This document shows positions 30,214 through 37,018 of a DNA stretch of 37,018 bases, one piece after another. The stretch comes from JBBSWA01 sp038046485 (lineage in GTDB: Archaea > Nanobdellota > Nanobdellia > Woesearchaeales > SM23-78): positions 1-37,018 of the forward strand of contig JBBSWA010000017.1 of NCBI GenBank assembly GCA_038046485.1, written 5' to 3'. The notes below the pieces were generated by a model. The model saw nothing but the letters and a program-made list of their open reading frames with translations, was not told the DNA's origin and made no database searches. Made by a program: the position numbers and the translations under genes. The number at the start of each line of letters is the position of its first letter. Within the stretch, counting starts at the first letter, position 1.

Positions 30214-31076
30214 TTACAGGTTTTCTCTGTAAACCTCTTCAGGGGTTTTGTAGTCGAGCGCATGATGGATGCGTTCTTCATTGTACCATTTCACGAAGTC
30301 TTGTAGTGTTTCTTCAGGGTATTTTTTCATTCTTTTTTTGAGAGTGTCAAACCATTTCTCCATTTTGCCGTTCGTTTGGGGATGGTTTCTTCTTGAACTC
30401 CATGTTTGAATGCCAAGTTGTTCGAGCTCTTGCTCGAACTGGTTGGGTGGTCGTTCTCCTTTTTTGTTTCGTTTGTTGTTGTAGAACTGAGAGCCTTTGT
30501 CGCTGAGGACAATAACTGGGCAGGTTTGGTTTGTTAACATGGCTTGGTAAAATAAGAAGAGAGTGTTTTCTTCTGTGGCATTGCCAAATACGCTAGCTGC
30601 CATTATTTTGCGGCTTCTGTCGTCTATAAATGCCAAGTACTGTTTGCCTTTGTATTCGCTCCAGTCAACGTGCCACATGTAGTTGCTGATAGGCCATTGA
30701 TAGCGCACATATTTTCTTTGTCCACATCTTTTTGGGCAAGGATCGGTTAAGCCTTGCAAATTCAGAATCTTTTGAATTTGCCTTCGAGAAACGCTAAAAC
30801 CCTCTTTTTTGAAGGTAAAGTGCAGTTTCTCACTTCCGTAATCAGTTTCTTTTCGTATGGCAACGACTTTATCAGCGAAAAGATGATTGATTCTAGAAGA
30901 AGGCCTTCCGGCCTTCTTCGGCACGTATGCCGAGGCGCCTTCTCTCTTATGCCTCCAGATAAGCTTGTAGATTACCTGTCGACTAACCTTTTGTATCCGA
31001 GCTATAGAAGTGGCGCCTCGGCCCCCTCTGTACTGCTTTATAATCCAACGTCTTTTTTTTCACTAAGTTTTACCAT
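30214..31076 (-). CDS. IS481-family DDE transposase, requires a -1 frameshift
   Basis: Seen: the main frame holds an HTH part (RRWIIKQYRGGRGATSIARIQKVSRQVIYKLI), a second HTH-like region ending NLQGL, and the integrase core: Asp in WHVDWSEYK, Asp in VIVLSDKGSQF, and Glu in NGKMEKWFDTLKK. In this frame a TGA stop precedes the HTH and no start codon occurs before GTG 30924, which would lose the first HTH. An ATG at 31076 with Shine-Dalgarno GGTGATC 4 nt upstream opens MVKLSEKK in another frame and reaches the main frame only by slipping back one base on the A8 run at 31053-31060. Either programmed slippage or an inactivating deletion of one A explains this. Confidence 0.8.
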
Positions 31077-31142
31077 AAAGATCACCAAAAAACAGGAATT
31101 TGAACCCATTCTTAAACTGTAAACCAATTACGGGCTTGAACA

Positions 31143-31157
31143 TCGAAAGTTTCTTAA
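31143..31157. repeat. 15-bp target site duplication, right copy
   Basis: Identical to 30023-30037. Its last bases (CTTAA) supply part of the TATA box of the transporter gene at 31181. Confidence 0.9.
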
Positions 31158-31180
31158 AACAAGTACAGCTCCAAGAGCAC

Positions 31181-32413
31181 ATGACTCAAGAGCAGATAGA
31201 CAAAGAAGTCTCTCGAAAAGAAGTCTGGTCTTGGTCCTTATACGACTTTGCGAATTCAGGGTATGCTTCTGTAATTCCTGTGCTTCTTTTTCCGTTATAT
31301 TACAAGGCGCTCGTTTTAGGGAACAGCCCAAATGCAGACCTATGGTGGGGGTTGACGGTTGGAATTTCTGTATTTCTAGCCGGGATTTTATCGCCAGTTA
31401 TTGGTGCATGGGCGGACGTGACCAAACGTAGAAAAGCGGCCTTTGTTCTATCCTCTTTATTGGCCATCCTCGGAACAGTGGCTTTAGCTATAACAGGGAA
31501 ACTGGGTCCGTTACTAATCACCTTAGTATTCATCACCACCAACACTTCATTCAACATCGCATTAACCTTATACGATTCGCTGATGTTCAATGTTTCAAAT
31601 AAAAGCAACAGTGGCAAGATCTCAGGGTTAGGTTGGGCTCTGGGGAATGCAGGAGGGATGCTCTGCACTCTTCTCATCTATCCTTTTTTAAACGGAGCAA
31701 ATTCAGATTATGTAGTCATCTTCCTCATGGTCGCTGTTTTTTATCTTATTTTTTCCCTGCCTTCTTTCTTCTATGTAAAAGAAACAGAGCTTTTTGACCT
31801 GGACAAGTCAAAAACACCGTTAAGGGATAGCTTGAAAAAAGTGTTTGGAACGATTAAGAATTGGCGAAAAAACAAGACTTTAATCATGTTTTTGGCAGCG
31901 TTCTACTTTTTCTCTGAGGGCATCGTAACGTTATCCTATTTTGGGGCCTTGTATGCAACAAGTACGTTAGGATTATCTCAAAAAACGTTAGCGATATTGT
32001 TCATACTCCAACAGCTTATAGCCATTCCTTCAACCTTTTTAATCTGTAAAAAAGCAGATAAGATAGGATACCGTAAAGTGCTACTGTGTACTACGTTAGG
32101 CATGGCAGCAATCATCCTTCTTTTTGCCATTGCAAAGACAGCAACATGGATGTACATTGTTATACCTTTATCGGGCCTAGTCGGGGGCAGTAGTCAGGCA
32201 ACTGCACGCGCCTGGTTCAAGACGCTCGTTCCGCATAAAGAGCGAAGCGAATGGTTTGGATTCAATGCCTTAGCAAGTAAAGTTTCTGCCATGCTCGGAC
32301 CAATCTTATTTGGAATCATCTCTACTGCAACAGGCAGTCAACGACTAGCCATAGGATTTACAGGAATTTATTTCTTAGTGAGCCTGGCCATCTTCATAAA
32401 GATTAAGAAGTAG
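31181..32413 (+). CDS. MFS transporter, UMF1/Atg22-like
   Basis: Seen: about 12 hydrophobic segments; SWSLYDFANSGYASVIPVLLFPLYY at the first helix and NIALTLYDSLMFNVSNK match the Atg22/UMF1 branch of the major facilitator superfamily; the intracellular loop GAWADVTKRRK is the MFS motif A. Family knowledge: yeast Atg22 exports amino acids from the vacuole; prokaryotic members have uncertain substrates. Start chosen at ATG 31181 (MTQEQID) because the TATA-like CTTAAAAC (31153-31160) is centred 25 nt upstream; a longer reading from 31100 begins inside the IS end and is an artefact. Amino-acid transport would suit the histidine ammonia-lyase gene that follows. Confidence 0.9.
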   Translation: MTQEQIDKEVSRKEVWSWSLYDFANSGYASVIPVLLFPLYYKALVLGNSPNADLWWGLTVGISVFLAGILSPVIGAWADVTKRRKAAFVLSSLLAILGTVALAITGKLGPLLITLVFITTNTSFNIALTLYDSLMFNVSNKSNSGKISGLGWALGNAGGMLCTLLIYPFLNGANSDYVVIFLMVAVFYLIFSLPSFFYVKETELFDLDKSKTPLRDSLKKVFGTIKNWRKNKTLIMFLAAFYFFSEGIVTLSYFGALYATSTLGLSQKTLAILFILQQLIAIPSTFLICKKADKIGYRKVLLCTTLGMAAIILLFAIAKTATWMYIVIPLSGLVGGSSQATARAWFKTLVPHKERSEWFGFNALASKVSAMLGPILFGIISTATGSQRLAIGFTGIYFLVSLAIFIKIKK

Positions 32414-32509
32414 GTAAATTCGGGTGGTAAAGACAACCTAAGGTCTTATAAGGCAAGGTTCACTTAAAAAAACAAGGCTTTTATAGGGGTTCATGGTTCT
32501 TTCTAGGCA

Positions 32510-34024
32510 ATGCCAAGCCATAAGCAGGTCATCATTCAAGACAAGCTAGAGTTAAGAGAAGTAGCTTGTGTTGCAAGAGACAAAGCGCATGTGCAATTAA
32601 GCCCTGAGGTTAAAAAAAGAATTCTATCTTCCAGAGGGTATGTGGAAAAAATAATTGAAAAGAATCAGAGAGTCTACGGAATTAATACAGGTTTCGGTGC
32701 GCTAAGTGAGGTAACCATTTCAAGGGAAAAGCTTCAAGAGTTGCAGCACAACATCATCACCAGTCATGCAGTTGGGGTGGGTGATCCGTTAAGCGAAGAC
32801 GTCGTGCGAGCCATTTTGCTATTAAAGATCAATACGCTTTCAAAGGGTTATTCAGGGGTTCGCCTAGAGATCGTGGAAGCGTTGGTAAAAATGCTGAATG
32901 CAGGCCTTCATCCAGTAATACCTTCCAAAGGTTCCGTAGGTTCGTCAGGGGATCTAGCACCTCTGGCGCATATGAGCCTGCCTTTAGTGGGTTTAGGAGA
33001 GGTAGAATATCAAGGGAAAAGACTAAGTGGTAAGGAAGCCCTGGTAATTGTAGGCCTTAGTCCCTTCAAGCTGCAGGCTAAGGAAGGGTTGGCTTTAATT
33101 AATGGTACTCAGGTAACAAACGCGATTGCCTTTCTCGCGCTTCTGGATGCAGAAATTCTAGCTAAGACAGCAGACCTCTCTGCCGCTTTATCGTTTGAAG
33201 CCTTGTGTGCGAACAGGGAAGTTTTTGACAAAGACATACAGAGATTAAAGCCCTATAAAGGTCAGGCGGATTGCGCAGAGAATATGAGAAAATTGCTCGG
33301 CACGGTAACCAAGAAAAGGGTTCGATTACAGGATGCTTATTCTTTGCGAGCAGTCCCACAAGTGCATGGTGCTGTTCGGGAAGCATTGGCTTTTGTGCGA
33401 GGAGTGGTGGAAATTGAAACAAATGCAGTCACTGATAATCCATTGATATTCTCTGAAAAGAAAGTGGTTTCTGGGGGAAATTTTCATGGGGAAACATTGG
33501 CCATGGCCTGCGACCTTTTAGCCATTGCAGTAGCAGAGTTAGCCAATATTGCAGAGAGGCGCATCAATCGATTGATAGATAAAAACATCAGTGGCTTGCC
33601 AGCTTTCTTAATCAATAATCCAGGGTTGAATTCAGGTTTTATGATTCCGCAGTACACGGCCGCAGCGCTGGTCTCAGAAAACAAAATACTTGCTCATCCA
33701 GCAAGTGTGGATTCCATTCCTACTTCTGCACAGCAAGAGGACCATGTGAGCATGGCTACGATCGCAGCAAGGAAGGCAGAGGAAATCATTTTCAATGCAC
33801 AGCATGTGATCAGCATCGAATTGCTTTGTGCAGCACAAGGGGTCGATCTCGGAAAGGCAGAACTGACCCAAGCCACAAAAAAGATCAAAGCCGAGGTTAG
33901 GAAAAGAGCAGCTTTCTTAGAGAGCGATCGCCTCATGATAAAGGATATGCAGGGTGTTTTCGAAAGCGTCCAGTCTGGAAGCCTCTTATCTGCTGTCGAG
34001 AAGGAGATAGGCGCATTAAAATAG
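32510..34024 (+). CDS. hutH: histidine ammonia-lyase with variant MIO triad
   Basis: Seen: YGINTGFG (catalytic Tyr57), GSVGSSGDLAPLAH with the prosthetic triad Ser145-Ser146-Gly147, NGTQ, FHGETLA and the C-terminal QEDHVSM. Family knowledge: the MIO cofactor forms from Ala-Ser-Gly; here the Ala is Ser (codon TCG, one base from GCG). Overall resemblance is to HutH (504 aa, normal length about 500-510), but aromatic ammonia-lyases share the fold and the substrate is not proven. The TATA TTTTATAGG (32479-32487) is centred 27 nt before the ATG. No hutU or hutI is present in the window. Confidence 0.92.
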   Translation: MPSHKQVIIQDKLELREVACVARDKAHVQLSPEVKKRILSSRGYVEKIIEKNQRVYGINTGFGALSEVTISREKLQELQHNIITSHAVGVGDPLSEDVVRAILLLKINTLSKGYSGVRLEIVEALVKMLNAGLHPVIPSKGSVGSSGDLAPLAHMSLPLVGLGEVEYQGKRLSGKEALVIVGLSPFKLQAKEGLALINGTQVTNAIAFLALLDAEILAKTADLSAALSFEALCANREVFDKDIQRLKPYKGQADCAENMRKLLGTVTKKRVRLQDAYSLRAVPQVHGAVREALAFVRGVVEIETNAVTDNPLIFSEKKVVSGGNFHGETLAMACDLLAIAVAELANIAERRINRLIDKNISGLPAFLINNPGLNSGFMIPQYTAAALVSENKILAHPASVDSIPTSAQQEDHVSMATIAARKAEEIIFNAQHVISIELLCAAQGVDLGKAELTQATKKIKAEVRKRAAFLESDRLMIKDMQGVFESVQSGSLLSAVEKEIGALK

Positions 34025-34906
34025 TTAAAGGGGGGGCACCAAGGCCGCCGCTCCAATCACCCCAGCATTCATCTCGGGTAATTTATGCTTAACAAGCCTT
34101 ATCTTTCTTCCTTGGACATCGCAAGAATAATGGTTGATGGCCTGCTGAGCTTCTAGATAAAATGCACGAGGTAGATGGCTAACCCTCCCTCCAAGTACAA
34201 TGCAAGAAACATCCAATGTATTCACAAGATGAGACACTCCAAGGCCAATATGTCGATAAGTGTCTTCCATGGTTTGAATGGCAGCAGCTTCTTTAGATAT
34301 AAAGATCTTGGCAGGATCTGGAGTTGGTATCTTTCCACCATTAAGAACATAACGCGCAACAATTCCAGGTCCACCTACAAGGCCGGCAAGGTGTCCTTTG
34401 CCTCCTTTGCAGAAACATTCTAATGTAGAGCTAGGATCGACAATACTGTGGCCAATTTCTCCAGCGGCTCCGTATTCTCCAGACCATAACCTTCCATCCA
34501 AAACAATGCCGCAACCAACCCCAGTTCCAATGATAAGTCCAATCATGTTTTTTATATTTTTCCCAGCACCGTATCTGGCTTCAGCAAGGGCAAAGCAATT
34601 GGCATCATTCTCTATATAGACAGGCAGATCATGGTCTTTTTTTACTTTCTTAGCAAGGTCAAATCCTTTAAAAGCAGGGAGGCATCCATGAAAGATAACC
34701 TTACCCTGAGCAACAACTCCTGGATAGCCCATGCCAATTCCTTTTACGCCATTCTGAAGTAATTCAGAGATGACCTCATTCAAAATTTGCAGGGTTTGTT
34801 TTCGAGTCGTTCCAGTAGGTAGGATTTTTTCTTTCAAAATCCGAGTGCCTTCAACTAAAGCACCGCGAATCTTCGTCCCCCCAATATCTATACCGATAGA
34901 TAGCAT
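34025..34906 (-). CDS. ROK-family sugar kinase (glucokinase-like)
   Basis: Seen: phosphate-binding GIDIGGTKIRGALV (Asp7, GGTK 9-12), catalytic-region ENDANCFALAEARYG, IGLIIGTGVGCGIV, and the metal segment GEIGHSIVDP ... ECFCKGGKGHL, where the usual third Cys of CxCGxxGC is His. Family knowledge: ROK kinases phosphorylate glucose, N-acetylglucosamine or N-acetylmannosamine; it lacks the HTH of ROK repressors. The TATA (34928-34935, minus) overlaps the stop codon of the upstream membrane protein gene and is centred 25 nt before the ATG. Its stop codon abuts the hutH stop codon with no gap. Confidence 0.93.
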   Translation of the reverse strand: MLSIGIDIGGTKIRGALVEGTRILKEKILPTGTTRKQTLQILNEVISELLQNGVKGIGMGYPGVVAQGKVIFHGCLPAFKGFDLAKKVKKDHDLPVYIENDANCFALAEARYGAGKNIKNMIGLIIGTGVGCGIVLDGRLWSGEYGAAGEIGHSIVDPSSTLECFCKGGKGHLAGLVGGPGIVARYVLNGGKIPTPDPAKIFISKEAAAIQTMEDTYRHIGLGVSHLVNTLDVSCIVLGGRVSHLPRAFYLEAQQAINHYSCDVQGRKIRLVKHKLPEMNAGVIGAAALVPPL

Positions 34907-34928
34907 ACCTTAATGAGAAGGCTTTAAT

Positions 34929-35309
34929 TTATATACGTTTCCGATCTTTTCGAATGTGAGGTAACTCAGGCGCTTGTAAGTTAACGCTTCGATGGTAGTA
35001 CAAGGTGAAGAGCAAAATAGCAAGGCCAATAAACACAATAACAATTCCAGCAATGGATCCCACCAGAAGAAAGAAGCTTCCAAGGCCAGCAAGAAAGGGG
35101 GTGAATTCATCTTTCTTGAGAAGTAATAGTTTGATCAGATAAGCTAAGGCAGCGAGCTCAATCAAAAACAAGAGCCAGTTATGAAGTAGAAATCCAGAAT
35201 GTAAAAAGGTAATCAGGTTAATGAGCGATCCCCAACCAGCTAAAAGAAAGCCAGCTGTGGATGCAACAAGGACAAGCAAGACTTGAGTGTGAAAGGGTTT
35301 CCAGCGCAT
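34929..35309 (-). CDS. integral membrane protein, 126 aa
   Basis: Not recognised. Seen: MRWKPFHTQ, then hydrophobic segments VLLVLVASTAGFLLAGW, WLLFLIELAALAYLIKLLLL, FLAGLGSFFLLVGSIAGIV and VIVFIGLAILLFTLYY, so about four helices with a basic tail PHIRKDRKRI. A longer frame from 35423 overlaps enolase by 107 bp; ATG 35309 starts 7 nt after the enolase stop with AGAGGT as Shine-Dalgarno 4 nt upstream, so it is the third gene of the ppsA-eno operon. Function unknown. Confidence 0.75.
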   Translation of the reverse strand: MRWKPFHTQVLLVLVASTAGFLLAGWGSLINLITFLHSGFLLHNWLLFLIELAALAYLIKLLLLKKDEFTPFLAGLGSFFLLVGSIAGIVIVFIGLAILLFTLYYHRSVNLQAPELPHIRKDRKRI

Positions 35310-35316
35310 AATACCT

Positions 35317-36597
35317 CTATAAACGAAGAGTTCGTCCAGCATACCGAGCTTTGTTGCCAAGCACTTCTTCAATACGCAATAACTGATTGTGTTTCGCAAT
35401 CCTCTCGCCACGGCAAGGAGCACCGTCTTTGATCATTCCGGTCGACAACCCAACAGCAAAGTCAGCAATAAAATGATCACCCGTTTCACCGCTTCGGTGG
35501 CTAATCATAACCTTCCAATCATTGCGATGAGCCAACTGGGCAGCGCGAATAGCTTCGGTCACCGTTCCAATCTGGTTAACTTTTAGCAGTAAAGTATTAC
35601 AGGACCTTTTTTCAATAGCCTCTTCAACCCGACACGTGTTGGTTACGGTTAGGTCATCTCCAATAACACGAATCTTTCGCCCGAATCGCTGGTTAAATTC
35701 AGCAAAGCTAGCAAAGTCCTCTTCATGGAAGGGATCTTCAACAGATACAATCGGATAGTCTCGGATGAGTTTTTCATAAACGTCCATCATTTGATCGGTT
35801 GTTTTTTTATTTCCGCCAAAGTTATAATATCCTTTCTTGTAGAAGCTGCTCGCCGCACAGTCCATGGCAAGCTTAATCTGTTTGCTGTAACCGAGTTGAT
35901 CAATCGCTTTTAGGAGCAAATCAAAGGGTTCGTGGTACCGCTTAAGGCTGGGGCAAAAACCTCCTTCATCTCCGACATTGGATTGTCCCATCCCATACTT
36001 TTTATGGATCAAGTTTTTCAAGACATGATACGTTTCCGAGGCCATGCGAACCGATTCAGAATACGTCTTGCCAAAGGGGACGATCATGTGTTCTTGGAAG
36101 TTAAGGTTGTTGTCCGCATGCATGCCTCCGTTGATGAGGTTCATGAAGGGAATGGGAAGGGTGTATTGTTTTTCGAATCGGTACTGCGAGAAGTATTCGT
36201 AGTAGTGTTTTCCTAAAGCAAGCGAAGCGGCATGGCACGTGGCAAGGCTAACCCCCAGAATCGCATTAGCACCCAAGCGGCATTTGTTAGGGGTTCCATC
36301 TAAATCAATCATGGTTTGATCAATCAACTCAAGGTCTCGTACGTCTTTGCCAATCAATTTGGGTGCAATAATCTGATTGACATTTCGAACAGCCTTTTGC
36401 ACGCCTTGTCCGAGGTATCGCCGACCGCCATCACGCAATTCCCAAGCTTCGTGTTTGCCTTTGCTAGCTCCAGAAGGAGCGATTTCTCGTCCTCGCCAAG
36501 AACGCGTATGTACATCGACTTCAACAGTAGGGTTGCCTCTAGAATCCAAAAGTTCCCGAGCGTGTATTTTGCGGATTTTGTATTTGTCCGGTACCAT
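35317..36597 (-). CDS. eno: enolase
   Basis: Seen: RELLDSRGNPTVEVDV near the N-terminus, GASKGKHEAWELRDG, NLINGGMHADN, SVEDPFHEEDF with Mg ligands, the signature LLLKVNQIGTVTEA, and SHRSGETGDHFIADFAVGL. Family knowledge: it interconverts 2-phosphoglycerate and phosphoenolpyruvate. The start is ATG 36597, one base after the ppsA stop codon; the frame can be extended to a TTG at 36630 but that would overlap ppsA. At 426 aa it is normal in length. Pairing with PEP synthase suggests coordinated PEP metabolism. Confidence 0.97.
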   Translation of the reverse strand: MVPDKYKIRKIHARELLDSRGNPTVEVDVHTRSWRGREIAPSGASKGKHEAWELRDGGRRYLGQGVQKAVRNVNQIIAPKLIGKDVRDLELIDQTMIDLDGTPNKCRLGANAILGVSLATCHAASLALGKHYYEYFSQYRFEKQYTLPIPFMNLINGGMHADNNLNFQEHMIVPFGKTYSESVRMASETYHVLKNLIHKKYGMGQSNVGDEGGFCPSLKRYHEPFDLLLKAIDQLGYSKQIKLAMDCAASSFYKKGYYNFGGNKKTTDQMMDVYEKLIRDYPIVSVEDPFHEEDFASFAEFNQRFGRKIRVIGDDLTVTNTCRVEEAIEKRSCNTLLLKVNQIGTVTEAIRAAQLAHRNDWKVMISHRSGETGDHFIADFAVGLSTGMIKDGAPCRGERIAKHNQLLRIEEVLGNKARYAGRTLRL

Positions 36598-36598
36598 G

Positions 36599-37018
36599 TT
36601 ATCTGCCGAGTTGCTTTTCTTTTTTGGCAACGATCAACAGGGTCTTTACGACTACGTCGGGATTTAAAGATATCGATTGGATGCCACATTCAACGAGGAA
36701 CTCAGCAAACTCAGGGTAATCGCTAGGCGCTTGTCCACAGAGTCCAATGTATTTACCTCGTTTATTGCACGTCTCAATCACACTTCGAATGAGTCCTTTT
36801 ACCGCATCATTTCGTTCATTGTAGACATGGCTCACAAGTTCGCTGTCTCGGTCCACGGCAAGGGTCATTTGAGTCAAGTCATTGCTGCCAATGCTAAAGC
36901 CATCGAACAAGTCTAAGAATTGATCGGCTAGCAATACATTGGAGGGTACTTCACACATGGCATAGATCTCAAGGCCATCTTTGCCAGAGACTAAGTCATG
37001 TTCTTTAAGGATCGCTAA
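36599..37018 (-). CDS. ppsA: phosphoenolpyruvate synthase, C-terminal part only
   Basis: Seen: 139 codons from the window edge to the stop at 36599: LEIYAMCEVPSNVLLADQFLDLFDGFSIGSNDLTQM, AVDRDSELVSHVYNERNDAV and GLCGQAPSDYPEFAEFLVECGI, the PEP-utilising TIM-barrel end with the active-site Cys in GLCGQAPSD. Family knowledge: PpsA makes PEP from pyruvate and ATP for gluconeogenesis (or the reverse in some archaea). The N-terminal nucleotide and phosphohistidine domains lie beyond the window. It is first in an operon with eno and a membrane protein. Confidence 0.93.
   Translation of the reverse strand, partial: LAILKEHDLVSGKDGLEIYAMCEVPSNVLLADQFLDLFDGFSIGSNDLTQMTLAVDRDSELVSHVYNERNDAVKGLIRSVIETCNKRGKYIGLCGQAPSDYPEFAEFLVECGIQSISLNPDVVVKTLLIVAKKEKQLGR

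Larger units (their letters stand above)
30038..31142 (-). mobile_element. complete IS481-family insertion sequence, 1105 bp
   Basis: Bounded by TGT ... ACA with terminal inverted repeats of about 25 bp that match at 20 positions (30038-30062 against 31118-31142). Flanked by perfect 15-bp direct repeats (30023-30037 and 31143-31157). Carries one transposase gene on the minus strand. Additional copies of the terminal motif lie inside the left end at 30130-30146 (inverted), 30180-30199 and 30199-30218. The insertion separated sodN from the divergent transporter gene but left both TATA boxes: the right duplication recreates the transporter promoter. Confidence 0.9.

Noticed and set aside
31100..31180. 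N-terminal extension of the transporter gene
   Set aside because: It begins inside the IS right end and crosses the target duplication and TATA box; the ATG at 31181 fits promoter spacing and family start.
35310..35423. N-terminal extension of the membrane protein into enolase
   Set aside because: It would overlap the enolase C-terminus on the same strand; ATG 35309 has an SD and lies just after the enolase stop.
36598..36630. TTG start upstream for enolase
   Set aside because: The ATG at 36597 follows the ppsA stop by one base and gives the normal family N-terminus.

Overview
The window looks like a chromosomal piece of a DPANN archaeon, most likely Woesearchaeota-like; the phylum is an inference, while the domain assignment is strong. 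Supporting it are a full-length archaeal VAT/Cdc48 ATPase, an archaeal ChlI/ChlD-type AAA-VWA pair, a double-module Lrp regulator, AbrB-PIN and RHH-MazF toxin-antitoxin pairs, and a very regular promoter style: nearly every first gene has an A/T-rich TATA box centred 25-29 nt before its start codon, so most mRNAs should be leaderless. Several genes look bacterial in origin (lspA, M16 peptidase, Ni-SOD with its maturation protease, histidine ammonia-lyase), which points to extensive lateral acquisition. No tRNA, rRNA or CRISPR array was seen.

Layout. 1-3.7 kb: two lipoproteins (SIMPL family, truncated by the window edge, and an unknown), a small membrane protein, an NMN-adenylyltransferase-like enzyme and a conserved small protein. 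3.7-5.98 kb is the accessory hot spot: a truncated diversity-generating-retroelement (DGR) reverse transcriptase fused in frame to a variable-repeat (VR) end, a 40-aa ORF and a PIN nuclease gene lying between 20-bp direct repeats, an array of about ten perfect short hairpins, an A-rich template repeat (TR) that matches the VR with mostly adenine-specific differences, and a second set of nested hairpins. 5.98-16.8 kb: VAT, M16 peptidase, ChlI/ChlD, an orphan, VapBC, a phosphoesterase, a double-Nudix protein, signal peptidase II, an HtrA-like protease and an unknown Cys/His protein.

16.9-23.5 kb: a lipoprotein with 11 six-cysteine repeats, endonuclease III, a four-gene Shine-Dalgarno-driven operon (HTH regulator, two unknowns, HAD phosphatase), the double Lrp regulator and an NDH-2-like oxidoreductase. 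23.5-29.1 kb: a hairpin element bounded by inverted repeats, DUF2061 and DedA membrane proteins, two methyltransferases, a helical unknown, an odd ureohydrolase and an RHH-MazF pair. 29.1-37 kb: sodX-sodN, a complete IS481-type element with a 15-bp target duplication and a frameshifted transposase, a UMF1/Atg22-like transporter, histidine ammonia-lyase with a variant MIO triad, a ROK kinase, and the ppsA-eno-membrane-protein operon.

How it fits together: PEP synthase and enolase mark lower gluconeogenesis/glycolysis; ROK, HAD and Nudix enzymes suggest sugar-phosphate and nucleotide housekeeping; histidine ammonia-lyase and the ureohydrolase could belong to amino-acid breakdown; SodN and the NDH-2-like protein suggest contact with oxygen. 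Signal peptidase II plus three lipobox proteins suggests a working bacterial-style lipoprotein pathway. The most unusual feature is the DGR remnant flanked by hairpin arrays, with related hairpin modules at two other intergenic sites.
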